Assembly (NCBI GenBank): GCA_034440575.1
Contig: JAOTOL010001660.1
Location: 3,549,001-3,613,000, forward strand
DNA: 64,000 nucleotides
From: Imbricaverruca yamaguchii
Lineage: Eukaryota > Arthropoda > Thecostraca > Neoverrucidae
Direction: 5' to 3'
In this document: in pieces, positions 45,690 to 58,310 of the stretch
Numbering within the stretch: the first letter of the stretch is position 1
Layout of the letters: each line of letters begins with the position of its first letter
Notes under the pieces: generated by a model
Seen by the model: only the letters and a program-made list of their open reading frames with translations
The model's database searches: none
What the model was told of the DNA's origin: nothing
Program-made: the position numbers and the translations under genes

Positions 45690-46310
45690 CATCTGGCCCG
45701 TCAGCAGCTCCACCACCCGGCGGTCGAACACGCTGGCCGCATCACAGGCCTCTAATGACCCGACCGTCGGAGCCGCCGGACCACCGCCGCCTGTCAATTC
45801 GCACCGCCGGCAAATGAGAATCGCGGATGCGAGACTGATCAGTGTCGGCTGGGGCTGTCAAATCGGCGTATTGGTCATTTGGCGCGCGTCCAAGCCCAGC
45901 TCGGCGGCGGGTGGCGGCGCGGCGGCCGGCCGGCCTGTCGGAAGGAAGCCCGCCTGAGCGATGACGGGCGCGCCGGGTCGGCAGGTGAGGGCGACGCAGG
46001 TGGTGCCGCCGCCGCCGGCCCCGCGCGGGTCGCCGATGACGTCACGGCGCGGCCGTCGCCGATTGGTTATGGATGGACGCGCATTCGGGTGATGGACGGC
46101 CGGGTGCGGGAGCGGTCCGCGAAAAAGGCGGCCGGATCAGATACCGGCGGCGCCGGTATGCGCACTCGTTTGTCAACGTGCACCACGCGGTGGCGCGGTG
46201 TTCCGCTCAACAGCGCCACGGCACGGTGCCGGTGGCTTCCTCGCTGTCTCGACGTCAGTCTATCATCCACAGTGGGCAGGCTTCGCAGATCCGTAGTCGA
46301 GCAGTTATGG
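45690..46310. promoter_or_regulatory. CpG-rich block
   Basis: CpG-rich single-copy DNA with GCCGCC-rich runs near 45900-46020, a TGACGTCA (about 46036) and GATTGGTTATGG (inverted CCAAT) at about 46060. The CRE plus CCAAT pairing resembles a CpG-island promoter, but no transcript start or exon can be seen. Confidence 0.35.
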
Positions 46311-46329
46311 TCCTAAGAAGGTTGATGTA

Positions 46330-46655
46330 CTCCACTACATCGCCTCTACCTCGCTGGCTACTCCACTATCTCGCTAGCTACTCCATTACCTCGTTAGCCA
46401 CTCCACTACCTCGCTGGCTATTCCACTACCTCGCTAGCTACTCCACTATCTCGCTAACTACTCCATTACCTCGCTAGCTCCTCCACTACTTTGCTAGCTA
46501 TTCCACTACCTCGCTAGCTACTCCACTATCTCGCTAGCTACTCCATTACCTCGCTAGCTCCCCCACTACCTTGCTAGCTACTCCACTATCTCGCAAGCTA
46601 CTCCACTATCTCGCTGGCTATTCCACTACCTCGCTGGCTATTCAACCAACTCGAG
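46330..46655. repeat. 20-bp minisatellite
   Basis: Unit TACTCCACTATCTCGCTAGC, about sixteen copies, with GCTAGC palindromes at most unit junctions. Confidence 0.92.
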
Positions 46656-47020
46656 ATGTCATTCAAAAATGTCCGAGCAGACTGAAGGCTGTCTTTACCG
46701 AAACTCGACTGAAGCCGCGGCGGACCTTGCTCGTCTGCCCCAACGACTGTGCGGCAGATAGACATCCCGATAACAGACGGCATACTTTCATAGCGTTGCA
46801 AATCAGTCCGCGTATGTTTGGCGGAAGCTAAGGGTTAGCTGGCACACGTGTGCTGAATTAATGTACCACAATCTGTGATAGCAGTCCAGGCGATACCTCC
46901 ACTGGATAGTTCAGGACATTCTTCAAGAACCGGAGTTAACTATCAATTATCCGGTATGACTTATGATTTAAGCTGGACAAAGCTGACGATTTGATGATGG
47001 ACACTATCGCCATCACATTA
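46656..47020. other. Unique DNA
   Basis: Single-copy. Nothing is recognised. Confidence 0.4.
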
Positions 47021-47032
47021 CGCTCCGAATAG

Positions 47033-47201
47033 TTGGTTGGTTGGTTATTGGTTTTACGACACATCGACCGTTGAGCCATGTAGCGTCGCCAATCTCTCAC
47101 GCCGATTGGCCCCGGGCGAAGAGTAGCGACAGGTGAGACTCGAGCCCACAGCCTTTCGATTGTAAGACGGGCAACTTACCCCTAGGCTACTCGTTCCCCT
47201 G
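47033..47201 (-). mobile_element. tRNA-Val-like SINE with 12-bp duplication
   Basis: Minus strand: GAGTAGCCTAGGGGTAAGTT (A box), anticodon-loop CTTACAA (TAC), B box GGCTCGAGTC, body GAGAGATTGGCGACGCTACA, and tail TGTCGTAAAACCAATAACC. Flanked by exact CGCTCCGAATAG copies at 47021-47032 and 47202-47213. Length is 169 bp. A related body (GCGACCCTA, CAAGCTCTC) occurs in the 24161 element. Confidence 0.87.
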
Positions 47202-47213
47202 CGCTCCGAATAG

Positions 47214-48057
47214 AAACGATGCCGGTGACATTGGAAATGGCAAACTAGACGATAAAGATTGCTTGAAGGTGTCGTTGTCCAAAGTTCACTGTATCAAGCA
47301 TAATGCAATATTGAGATCTTGAGCAGGTTATATGATATGAACATGTGATTTTACTTCACTTGATTTTAGTGCCTGGCAATAACTACTCCGGATGATCTGC
47401 GCGATATCAAACATCCATGATTTGTTTCTAATTTAGAGTGAAATCAAGTCATGTGATGCTTAGTAGAGGGGAGCTTCGAAAAAACGCAGTATATTTGAAC
47501 GCAAAGCATCAAATACCACACTTTGCGTCACATCTTAGACTTCTGGGGTTTTAAAACGCTTATGACAGTTGCATGGCCGCATTTTTTGTACATTTCTGTG
47601 CATAGCTATATGGTTTTTACATTCAGCAGCATTGCCATTATTTTCAATCATGTAGTACAGCTCACCGTCTAAACAGTAAAGTGAATAAATTATCGCCATC
47701 TGGTAAATATGCTCTTACGATTCATGAACAAAAACTTGCCAAATTTTGAACATGGCTGTGATTAAATCACAACATAAAGATTTTGGGAGACTGTAAGATC
47801 ATTTCGATATCATTGAGTTCACTTACGTAGGACGTTTTGGATTATATTTGCACCAAACATTGCTTATAACGTAGCCGAAGTCACTTTTAGGCAATACGCA
47901 CCTAGCATCTACAGATGTCTCTGAATATTTAAAGGAAGCATTAAGGAATATACAACTCCATGATAAGTTAAGCGTTGCTATGGTATCGAAGTGTGTCATT
48001 TTCCCAATATCCTGATGGAGGCGCATTATATTCTTTTGCCCTACCGTAGAACGTTTT
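47214..48057. other. Unique AT-rich DNA
   Basis: Single-copy sequence between two SINEs. Nothing is recognised. Confidence 0.4.
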
Positions 48058-48070
48058 AGGAATTGAGAGA

Positions 48071-48247
48071 CTTGTTTATTCGGTGGTTAACGACGCACTT
48101 TATGCACATTCACGGCTAATGGCGCCGCCCGCACTGTTTCGCCGGTGGGCCGCGGGATTGGGAAATGTCCCGAGCGGCGCTAGTGTCGAACCCGGGACCC
48201 TTGGTACCCAGAGCCCAGCACCATAACCACCCGGCCATCCCCTCCCC
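48071..48247 (-). mobile_element. tRNA-derived SINE (family C) with perfect 13-bp duplication
   Basis: The minus-strand head GGGGATGGCCGGGTGGTTAT with B box GGTTCGACAC, a body shared with 35255-35422, and the tail GTGCGTCGTTAACCACCG ending AATAAACAAG. AGGAATTGAGAGA flanks it exactly at 48058-48070 and 48248-48260. It is 177 bp. The intact duplication marks a recent insertion. Confidence 0.9.
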
Positions 48248-48477
48248 AGGAATTGAGAGAGAATAAATGACAGACAATGATGTGGAGCGGGTAAAGGTGC
48301 GCCTCGCAGTCTCCGTAAGCAATTTGTAAGTGCACAAGCAAACAATCTTGGTGCACAAATTGGGGATGTGGTACCATGTGAACCCACAGAAGTGTCTAAG
48401 TTACATCAGTGACGACGGTGAAGCTGAACAGATTCAGCTTGTGCTGAAATTTGGTGTATGTGTGTGGCAGAAAAGTG

Positions 48478-48548
48478 TGCGCCGCCCGGGAATCGAACCC
48501 GGGTCGCAAGAATGGGAATCTTGCATGATACCACTACACCAGCGGCGC
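48478..48548 (-). tRNA. tRNA-Gly (anticodon CCC)
   Basis: A 71-nt gene without CCA. The acceptor stem GCGCCGC pairs with GCGGCGC and the discriminator is A. The D-arm/A box is TGGTGTAGTGGTATC, the anticodon stem CAAGA/TCTTG encloses loop TTCCCAT (anticodon CCC), and the T arm is CCCGGGTTCGATTCCCGGG with a perfect stem and B box GGTTCGATTCC. A TTTT pol III terminator lies 4 nt downstream on the minus strand (48471-48474). As far as I recall, the sequence is essentially the same as vertebrate tRNA-Gly-CCC genes. Every stem pairs, so it is very likely functional. It delivers glycine to GGG codons. Confidence 0.96.
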
Positions 48549-48554
48549 CCGCGA

Positions 48555-48965
48555 CGCTCCCGCTTCAGCATCAGCCTCCGCTGCAGCAGTCGGGCTCACT
48601 ACACCGTCGGCTTCCGCTGCAGCAGTCGGGCTCACTTCAGCGACGGCTTCCGCTGCCACAGTTGCGTCTGTGTGTCAATCATAGCCGCGTCGGCAGCACG
48701 GACGTCCCGCCTGTGTGCCGGGACAGGTGTCGCGCGCAGCCCTCCCCCGCTCCGCCCACCACCCCGCCGGATGTTTACCGAGACGGAGCCGACGGCAGAG
48801 CGTCGGCGGCGACGTTGCAGCTACCGCCGCGGTTCTGCAGGCGTCTGCCAACGCCATCATCCGCCCCCGAACCGACCGATCGAGCGTCACCAGCTCCTGC
48901 TCCGGCCCCTGGTCAGACTCCGACTCCGACGCCGACTCCGGCTTCTACTATGGCTTCGGCTTCGG
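48555..48965. other. GC-rich DNA with a small duplication
   Basis: GCTGCAGCAGTCGGGCTCAC is duplicated at 48581 and 48617 just upstream of the tRNA 5' end. The rest is GC-rich single-copy. Open frames here run on into the adjacent 18-bp repeat and are not credible. Confidence 0.45.
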
Positions 48966-49185
48966 CTCCGGCCTCGACTCTGACTCCGGCTTGGACTCTG
49001 ACCCGTCTTCGACTCTGACCCCGGCCTCGACTCTGACTCCGTCTTCGACTCTGACTCCGGCTTCGACTCTGACTCCGGCCTCGACTCTGACTCCGGCTTC
49101 GACTCTGACTCCGGCCTCGACTCTGACTCCGGCTTCGACTCTGACTCCGGCTTCGACTCTGACTCCGGCTCCGACTCCGTCTTCA
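48890..49185. repeat. 18-bp (CTTCGACTCTGACTCCGG)n repeat
   Basis: Eleven or more 18-bp units, with CTCC GACTCC variants at the left edge. It codes in phase for Thr-Leu-Thr-Pro-Ala-Ser or Glu-Ser-Glu peptides, which are artefacts. Confidence 0.92.
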
Positions 49186-49555
49186 GCTCCGACCAAGAAC
49201 CCAACTTCGACTCGACTATCGGGCGTGGCTCAACGTTGCGATCTTCTGAATAGTCGCTGATGTTTCCCTACCGACTTCACACCGGTGGTGTGACGTCAGT
49301 CCGCTGACGTCAGACTTCTCGCCTCCTCAGATCTGAGTCTGGCATCACTCGCCCGTCACCCTGTCGCAGCGATATCAGAGTCGACGGTGCCGACGAACCC
49401 CTGCCGGTGCAGCGTCGTCTCCGACGGAGCCGCACCCACCCTGGACGGCTGAGCCAGCATTGCGGGCGGAAGTCCGTCCCCTGTCTGCCTAGGGCCGCCT
49501 CACCGCTTGGCCCCAGTAGTGGCCGGCGCCGGTCCGCCCCAGCTACAGCCCCAGC
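49186..49555. other. GC-rich unique DNA
   Basis: Single-copy. A TGACGTCA-like pair (GTGACGTCAG, GCTGACGTCAG) sits at about 49290-49312. Nothing else is recognised. Confidence 0.35.
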
Positions 49556-49865
49556 TGTCCTAACTACGCCCAGCCGCCTCAGTCACTGATTGGATGTTCC
49601 TAGCTGCGGCCCCAACTGCCCCAGCTGCTTTAGTTACTGACTGGATGTTCCTAGCTACGGCCCCAGCTGACCTAGTTATGCCCCAGCTGCTCCAGTTGCA
49701 GACTGGATGTTCCTAGCTAGGGCCCCAGCTGTCATAGCTGCAGACAATGAACTGCCCTATGGCTCTAGCTGTCCTAACTACAAACGGGCCTTTCCTAGCT
49801 CCGGCCCCAGCTGTACCCATCTACCATAGGTACGCCCCAGCTGCTCTAGCTACAGACGGGATCAC
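49556..49865. repeat. Degenerate CCTAGCTACGGCCCCAGCTG repeat
   Basis: About six diverged copies of a unit near 55 bp, combining GGATGTTCCTAGCTACGGCC and CCAGCTGCTCTAG. Confidence 0.8.
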
Positions 49866-51500
49866 GTCTGGAAAATAAAATAGGTTTTTCCTGAATTTTG
49901 ATCCTCAGGATCGTTATCCTCCACCTAAAATTATCATTTCATTTTTCGCATATGGAGGTCGAATGGTCCTGTTTAGGAATTAACTGTCCTGTGGAATAGT
50001 GTTCGATATTCATTAGGATGTGCAAATCGAGAGTACGACGTCACAGGTGTGAAGCAAAATATCATCGCAATATCAAATTACCTCAGCATTTTCCTCCCCG
50101 CAGGAAAGATTGCACAGTACAAATCCAGCCCTGGACGGGGTCGTCCTTAGCTACGACTCAGTTGCGTCCTAGAGTCGACCCTGGGTACGATCCCAGCAGG
50201 CCCTGATTACTGTCTGGGTTTGTACACCTGCTGTTGACAGCGGAACGTGTGAGGGGTGGATCAATCCCACACAGGTAAACAGGGTCTTCTTACTGTCTTC
50301 CAACTACAATCCGCATGGCAGAGAGTCTCTGTGATTGTATCTTTAGGTGCAAGTTTGATATTGGATCCGACAAACCCTGTGTCTATTGTAGAGCAGTTAA
50401 TTTTTGTTTTTATTCTGGTCCGTGACACCTAAAGTGCAATAATGGATTTTCATATCTACCTCTCAATGACTCACCTTAATCAATGGAAGATATATGCATA
50501 TGGGTACCAACCTACATGACATTTAGTCCAGTGATATGAATTCACAATTTCAGCGTAGACCCTTACCGTGCTGCTCTTTTTCCGCAGGGAACCGGGAACA
50601 TCCGGCGTTCAGATATATTGCCAGTATTGTGTTAAGAATGTATTGGTACAAAGCAAAACATCTTGATCGCTCAAAATCAAGGCCATATACACTCCGAAGC
50701 GTGCCACAAAAACGCGAGTTAGTGCTATTTCACAATGGATGTGGGCATATGTAATATGTATGGGCATATGTAAGTACCGTGCTGGTATTGTATGCCTCTA
50801 TCCTAGCTAAAGGCTCGTAGTTGCACTAACCTTTTATGTCTTTATGTCTTTATGCTTCACTGGAAAAAATTGTGCTGTGCTGCGTGAGAAGCATAGCATG
50901 CGCGCCACTTACTTGCTGCCACACTTCCGTGAATGGTTCAGCTGGTGATGTGAAACTCAGCTGGGGGCTGCAGGGAATTGTCGGTTGGTGTGATAACCAG
51001 GACATTAATTGATTTTTAGATGAACGTAATGTGTCTACTGGTAATTATCATACATGCTATATGCTTAAAAATAACCAAACAATAACATTGATGTAAGTTT
51101 TGAAGGAAGAGCCAATTATATGGAAATGTTACAATCATCAGGCGGCCTAATGATGAAATATGAAGTATATAAGGATACAAGTTATGTATGGAAGACAGTG
51201 CAATTAGTTGGAGCTTCTATCAAGCAGAATACCGATAATCTGCCATCTTGATTTTGTGGTATTAAGACTCATACAAACTGGTTCAGCACAAAGATACAAC
51301 CACACAATTACTGATGTCAGACCATGTTTGTGTCGCCCTGGCGGTTTTACACGAGTTGAGACTGACTCCATCTGGGGTCGAATAGCTGCGACGACTTCCA
51401 ACCTGCGCCCGAGTCCGACCTCAGCCTGCGCCCCCACCGCCGCGTCACCTCATACGACGGCCACCAACCGATGGGTCGCCTGCTCAGGGGATGGGGGAGG
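49866..51500. other. Unique AT-rich DNA
   Basis: Single-copy with a short direct repeat (GTGGGCATATGTAA/ATGGGCATATGTAA at about 50740-50771). No gene is recognised. Confidence 0.4.
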
Positions 51501-52245
51501 GGACAGATATCCGTTCCGGTCGGCCGATTACACAACTAAAATAGCACAGCTGTTGTGTTGGCGTCGCTGGACGGCAGCGGCGGGCCTGTGCAGATGGGTC
51601 CGCGACCGCCCGCGGTGTCTCACCACACGTCACCACGTCTGCGTGTAGCGAATCTGAGGGACAGAGAGGGGGCATAGACGTCCGCTCCCTCCCCCGCTGG
51701 TCCGTTGGCGGAGCCGGTCGTAGATGGTCGCACCAGCCTCAGCCCCGCACGTGCTGTGTACGTGCTGCGGTCGGTGCCGGGTCCTGGTGAGGTGGTGCCG
51801 GGTATGGTGGCCGGAAGGCTGGCTTCGTGTCGGGGTGGGTGGCAAGACCCCCCCCCCCACACCGGTCGGCCGGCGGAGGCGGTCACACCGGGGCCAGCCT
51901 CAGGTCCGCACGTGCCGCATACGTGTCGCGGTCGACGTCGGATTCCCGGCGCGGTTGGCCTGTGTACCTGACGAATGCCAGGAATGTGTAAATGATGAAT
52001 ACGACGGATATCAGGTATCCGTCGTACCTGATGAAGGTGTCGGCGGTTCGATGTTGGAGAGCCGTCGTACCTGATGCTGGGCAGTCTGTAGAGAGAACAG
52101 TCGCTGTCTTGACCAGGAGTGGCCGCCTGCCCTCTACTTAGGTGAACCCAGCACCAGGATGCGTGACCAGTATCGGTCTCCCAGTTCCAGACGTACCTGG
52201 CTGCACGTCGCACCTCCTGCCGTCCCCGTCTGCGGTGCCTCACTT
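51501..52245. other. GC-rich unique DNA with a tandem-duplicated segment
   Basis: CAGCCCCGCACGTGCTGTGT...GGTCGGTGCCGGGTCC at about 51735 is echoed by CAGGTCCGCACGTGCCGCAT...GGTCGACGTCGG at about 51899, indicating an old duplication of about 160 bp. Several ATACGACGG/CGTCGTACC words recur at 51990-52075. No exon is recognised. Confidence 0.4.
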
Positions 52246-52249
52246 CCCT

Positions 52250-52945
52250 GTCACACACCTGTCCTTTCCCTGTCATACAACAGTATGTGGCTCCTCTCTC
52301 CCCGCTTGCACCTGTCTGTGGAAACCCTTCTCTTATTAAATATCTTTCCGTGGTGTTCACTCTCCCCTGACATAGCTGTCAGTAGCGTCTTGCTTCCCTG
52401 CTATATATGTCTGTTCCACCCGTATGCGTCCCATTTGTCCTCCGTGCCTGTCTGTTGTGCCCCTGTTCCCTATCGTACCTGACCGTGGTGCAACTGTCTC
52501 CCACCGTGCGTGCACGTGACGTCCCTGTCCCCTAGCATACTTCTCTGTGATGTTCCTTTTCCTATAGTACCTGTCCATGGTGCACATGTCTCCTATCGTA
52601 CCTGCCTGTTGTGACCCTCTATCCTATCGTACCTGTCTGTGGTGCTCCTGCTTTCTACCGTACCCGTCTGTGACGCCCCCGTCCCTTATCGTACCTGTTT
52701 GTAGGCCCATGTCCCTATGGTACCTGTATTTAGTGCCCCTGCCCCCTACCGTGCCCGTCTGTGGTACCCCTGCCCCTACCGTACTTTTATGTGGTGCCCT
52801 GTCCCATACCGTGCCTGTCTGTGGTACCCCTGTCCCCTACCGTACCTGTCTGTGGTACCCCTGTCCCCTACCGTACCTGTCTGTGGTACCCCTGTCCCCT
52901 ACCGTGCCTGTCTGTGGTACCGACATTCCCCGTCACACCTGGCCT
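52250..52945. repeat. 31-bp minisatellite with degenerate left half
   Basis: Unit TGTCTGTGGTACCCCTGTCC then CCTACCGTACC, 31 bp (starts 52816 and 52847), homogeneous at 52740-52920 and diverged to the left. Confidence 0.9.
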
Positions 52946-53215
52946 GGTCACGCACAGCCGCTTCCCATACGATGATCAACATTCCGACGAAAAGTGAGCT
53001 ATAATTACCCGGCGAAGGCGTCTCTGTTTGGTAACACAAGATCCAGATAATTTACACGCTGCAAAAATGGCATAAATATTTGCGGCTGGCGGCGCAGGTG
53101 TAAACGCTGCCGGCAGTCGGGGCGGCACTGTTGCCGGTGTTTCGCCACGCCGATGCCGCCCAGCCCACCCCACCGGTGCATAGCCGACCGGGAGCGCGCC
53201 CCAAAACCAACCGAT
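52946..53215. other. Unique DNA
   Basis: Short single-copy spacer, partly GC-rich. Nothing is recognised. Confidence 0.4.
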
Positions 53216-53217
53216 AC

Positions 53218-53480
53218 ATACAGCCCAGTCAGAGGCCAGTCAATGCATGGTCCAGCCATAGGTCAGTCAATGCATGGTCCAGCCATAGGTCAGTCAATGC
53301 ATGGTCCAGTCATAGGTCAGTCAATGCATGGTCCAGCCATAGGTCAGTCAATGCATGGTCCAGTCATGGGTCAGTCAATGCATGGTCCAGCCATAGGTCA
53401 GTCAATGTATGGTCCAGCCATAGGTCAGTCAATGCATGGCCCAGCCATAGGTCAGTCAATGCATGGTCCAGTCAGAGAAG
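53218..53480. repeat. 27-bp minisatellite
   Basis: Unit CCAGCCATAGGTCAGTCAAT then GCATGGT, 27 bp, ten copies with few substitutions. ATGCAT is in each unit. Confidence 0.94.
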
Positions 53481-54228
53481 ATCCAAGCATCAGATGAGTC
53501 TTCGCCGAGCCAATACACTTATCCACAGCCGAACTGCCACCTAACCGAAACGTAGCGCATCAAATGCGTAGTATCGTCATTCGTTCTGCGTACTTTCCAA
53601 CTGTGCATATAGATCAGTAAGTAACTTTTTTATTTGTCGACTGGATGTATTCCGACCTTGTTGCTTCGATATACTTCTGGGGATTGCAGCAGGCACAAAT
53701 GACCCGGAGAAAGAAGTTTATGCAGGAGGCATAAATGAGCCTTCGCACCACTTTTGTTTATTATTCTTGGAGTTCGTTGCTGCCGAACAAGTGTTTCGTG
53801 TTGTTGCCGCGAACACTCTTCTGAACCGTATCTTCTAGTAGCTGGTGGGAATCATAATAGTAATCGAGAAACCATATGGTGGGCAACACGATAGTAATGG
53901 GAACATGATATGGAGATGTCAAATAAGCGATGGCCGGCATGAAAATGTAAGGAGTATAGTAGACTTCTTGAATGTGACTTGTCGTTCTTTATAGTACTAT
54001 ACTTCGTTATACTTCCTTGCTTTAAACATTGAAGCATCTCATTTTAGAATAAACATTGACATATTCACATAATTGATGTGATCAATACTTATATGAATGA
54101 AGCCTCAATATACAAGGAAAGTCGGGACATTGCTAATATCCTGGCGATTTATAAAACCACCACGCCCTGGGTAGCTTTACATGGGGCCAAATGTTCGCAC
54201 GCCCCTCGAGGTGGCTGCAAGTATATTC
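53481..54228. other. Unique AT-rich DNA
   Basis: Single-copy. Nothing is recognised. Confidence 0.4.
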
Positions 54229-54230
54229 AA

Positions 54231-54244
54231 TACATATATATACA

Positions 54245-54307
<63 letters not shown>
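54231..54307. repeat. (TA)n microsatellite
   Basis: About 77 bp of alternating TA with two ACA interruptions at the left. Confidence 0.97.
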
Positions 54308-54311
<4 letters not shown>

Positions 54312-54487
54312 GCGAACATTGACATACATTGTGCAATGAACGAAATTGTAAGGCGGAAACTATAAATTTCTAAGGTTTCCAACATTTTCACATCGTCAAG
54401 GAAATAATTAATCAAACATAATAGCGAAATTCTAAAAGAACATGAGAACCATCACAGGTTGTAAAGTATTGATCTCCATCCCTTTAT

Positions 54488-54519
54488 CTCCCTCTCTCTC
54501 ACTCTCTCTCTCTCTCTCT

Positions 54520-54570
<51 letters not shown>
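54488..54570. repeat. (CT)n microsatellite
   Basis: About 80 bp of CT with short interruptions. It is followed at once by CGCAG and GTGGCTTTACCACTCGCTGG before GTGAGT, so it could serve as a polypyrimidine tract. Confidence 0.96.
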
Positions 54571-54772
54571 GCAGGTGGCTTTACCACTCGCTGGGTGAGT
54601 TCAACGTTGACGGTAGAAGTTTGAAGAAAAGCCAGACGATGTGTTTGTCGTCCCCCTGTTGGCGATGTACGTCGCTTCCATCGCTCGCCTGCCAGCTTTT
54701 CACAAGTTCTCGCGAAGGGTGGCTTTTCTGGCTAACTATCACCCGGCGGGCAGCAGAATCTCCGCGGAAGAT

Positions 54773-55835
<1,063 letters not shown>

Positions 55836-57060
55836 GACCAGCACGCGCCTGCAACTCAAAGCCCCAGTAACAATAAGCCCTCCAGAGGAAGGTAATGCGG
55901 CTGTGAAACAGTGGTGTTCTTGATAGGATGCAGAGATACTCCTGTAGTAACATACGGTGTAAAATTTCCTCGTGTTCTGTATGAATGATTGCCATATAGC
56001 GGGAACGCGACTCAAACACCGCTTCAGCTCAAAAAGAAGCACTTCAATTTCCCAGCTAGTGGGGGTTCATTGTGTACATGTACACTATTAGGGGTTGATG
56101 ATGATGATTATTGGGGTTTAGGGTGCGTCAACCGATGTGGGTTATATTTCACTCAGTTCTTAGGGGCGACGTAGTGTGTTCGCATGCCGTAAGCGGTATA
56201 CGTATAGTGTATGCGCACGCTGTTAGTGGTGACTTCGTGTATTCACATACCGTGAGTGGTACGCGCATAGTGTGCATGTATGCTGTTAGTGGTAATTTCG
56301 TGAAGGGCAACATGAACTTCACAGCTGGACGCTTCTGCTGGAATAGCTGGACCGTCCTAGGTGTCCCAGGAATGTGCTATAGGTGTCTGCGATTCTCAGT
56401 AATGTATTGGTATGCCTGAACCTTCACACTCACTTCATAAATGGATTCCAAACGAGACGTTTACAGGGGCATACTTCACCACTCGAGCCTCGTATATTAA
56501 AGCGTAGCAAATCACAAACTTGGTGTGTTGAAGAAAAGTGTAAACTGAGGTACTTTCAGATGCATACAATTTTAGAAGAGCAGTATGTTGTCAAATATTA
56601 AATTAAATGCATACAACGAGCATCAAAACAGACGAAACAAACAAAAACCAGACTACGTTCCGGGCGGACAAGGTCGACAGGTCACAAACTAGCAGTACGT
56701 TAGCATGTTTGTTCTGGCAGTTTTGGCAGGCTTGACAGGTGTGGCTGAGTGTCAGAATGGTTAATTAGCTGCCTCTTCTGGAGCCGTAGTGGTGGTGGAG
56801 TCGTGAGTGCGAATGCACGCGTCTCCGTGACTGTTTCTCGACATACACACATCACTATAGGTACTTACGGTGGCGCTGCGTTGGTGTATTGTGCACGTGT
56901 GTGAATAGGCTTAGAGGAGTTTTGGTCTGGTGAGGAGAATCGTCTGCACGCAATCTGCACACTTCAGGAATCAAGACATGTTGAAAAATGGCAACATAAA
57001 TAAAGTAGGCTTCCATTCAATGGTCGGAATAACGAGTGGAAAAAGGTTGTGATCTTTTAC
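55836..57060. other. Unique DNA
   Basis: Single-copy apart from the SINE-tail fragment at 56095-56140 and CATACCGTGAGTGGTACGCG-like local repeats at 56180-56290. No gene is recognised. Confidence 0.4.
56095..56140 (-). mobile_element. SINE/LINE tail fragment
   Basis: GATGATGATGATTATTGGGG then TTTAGGGTGCGTCAACC is nearly identical to the insertion at 12258-12301. A clear duplication is not visible. Confidence 0.6.
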
Positions 57061-57064
57061 AACT

Positions 57065-57680
57065 AATGCTGCTCCAGTGGATCTGCCCCTGACTCTGGTC
57101 CAAGCTGCTCCAGTGGGTCTGCTCCTGATGCTACTCAAGCTGCTCCAGTGGGTCTGCTCCTGCTCTGCTCCGAGCTGCTCCAGTGGGTCTGCTCCTGATG
57201 CTACTCAAGCTGCTCCAGTGGGTCTGCTCCTGATGCTACTCAAGCTGCTCCAGTGGGTCTGCTCCTGATGCTACTCAAGCTGCTCCAGTGGGTCTGCTCC
57301 TTACGCTGCTCCAAGCTGCTCCAGTGGGTCTGCTCCTGATGCTGCTCAAGCTGCTCCAGTGGGTCTGCTCCTGCTCTGCTCCGAGCTGCTCCAGTGGGCC
57401 TGCTCCTGACTCTGGTCCAAGCTGCTCCAATGGGTCTGCTCCTGACTCTGGTCCAAGCTGCTCTAGTTGGTATGCTCCTGACTCTGGTCCAAGCTGCTCC
57501 AGTGGTCTGCTCCTGACTCTTGTGCAAGCTGCTCTAGTGGTCTGCTCCTGACGCTACTTCAATTTGCTCTAGAGGGTCTGTTTCTGACGCTGCTCCAAAC
57601 TGCCCCAAAGGGTCTGTTCATGACGCTACTTCAATCTACTCCAGTGAGTCTGCTCCTGACACTGCTCCAGGCTGCCCCAA
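57065..57680. repeat. 35-bp minisatellite
   Basis: Unit CAGTGGGTCTGCTCCTGATG then CTACTCAAGCTGCTC, 35 bp (starts 57181, 57216 and 57251), about sixteen copies, decaying rightward with GACTCTGGTCC variants. Confidence 0.92.
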
Positions 57681-58310
57681 TTGGTCTGGTCCTGCCCCGG
57701 TTCCAATGGATCTGTTCCTGGCCCTGCTCCAAACTACTCCGAGCAACTTTGGAGTAGCTGTCCTGTCTTTCGTACGTTTTCGGAGCAGGTCGGAGTAACT
57801 CAAAGCTGCGCCAATTTATTCTGGCTGAGAGTAGAGGCAGTTTGGAACAGTTTGGATGAACGCCAATGTGGCGCTGATGAACCATTTGAGAAGCATTCAT
57901 TGTGCGCCCTTCTTAAATTTGCTTCTCGCAAAGCAAAAGTGGGCACCAAAGCTCAGTTTCGTTTCGTTCCGATGGCAAAAAGCTATTTCTGCATGTCTAA
58001 ACAATAATTTGATATTAACTTCTGCCTGCAACAGCTGTCTCCCCGGATAAAATATCACCGAAAGTGACACAAACCAAGCTCGAAGCACCTGTTCCAAATG
58101 TGTAGCCATGTACCAGGTACAAACGGCTAATTTCTGCCCCGAACTTCTTCAGACATATTCCAGAGCTCTTCTGTACGCAGCAGCTCCGAACTGCTCGAAT
58201 CTCCTCTGCTCTTCGTTTTTTCTCTTTTCTGGGGTGGAGGTGGAGCTACTCCGTACAGAAGAGCTCTGGAGGTGGAGGTGCAGGATCAGGAGCGGGCCCA
58301 ATGCCTGCCA
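57681..58310. other. Unique DNA ending in an inverted repeat
   Basis: CTACTCCGA- and GGAGTAG-type words are scattered through it. A perfect 18-bp inverted repeat lies at 58160-58177 and 58252-58269. No gene is recognised. Confidence 0.4.
58160..58269. repeat. Inverted repeat, 18-bp perfect arms
   Basis: CCAGAGCTCTTCTGTACG (58160-58177) is the exact inverse of 58252-58269, with 74 bp between them. Partial pairing continues inside (CAGCTCC/GGAGCT). No target duplication is seen. Possibly a foldback element. Confidence 0.8.
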
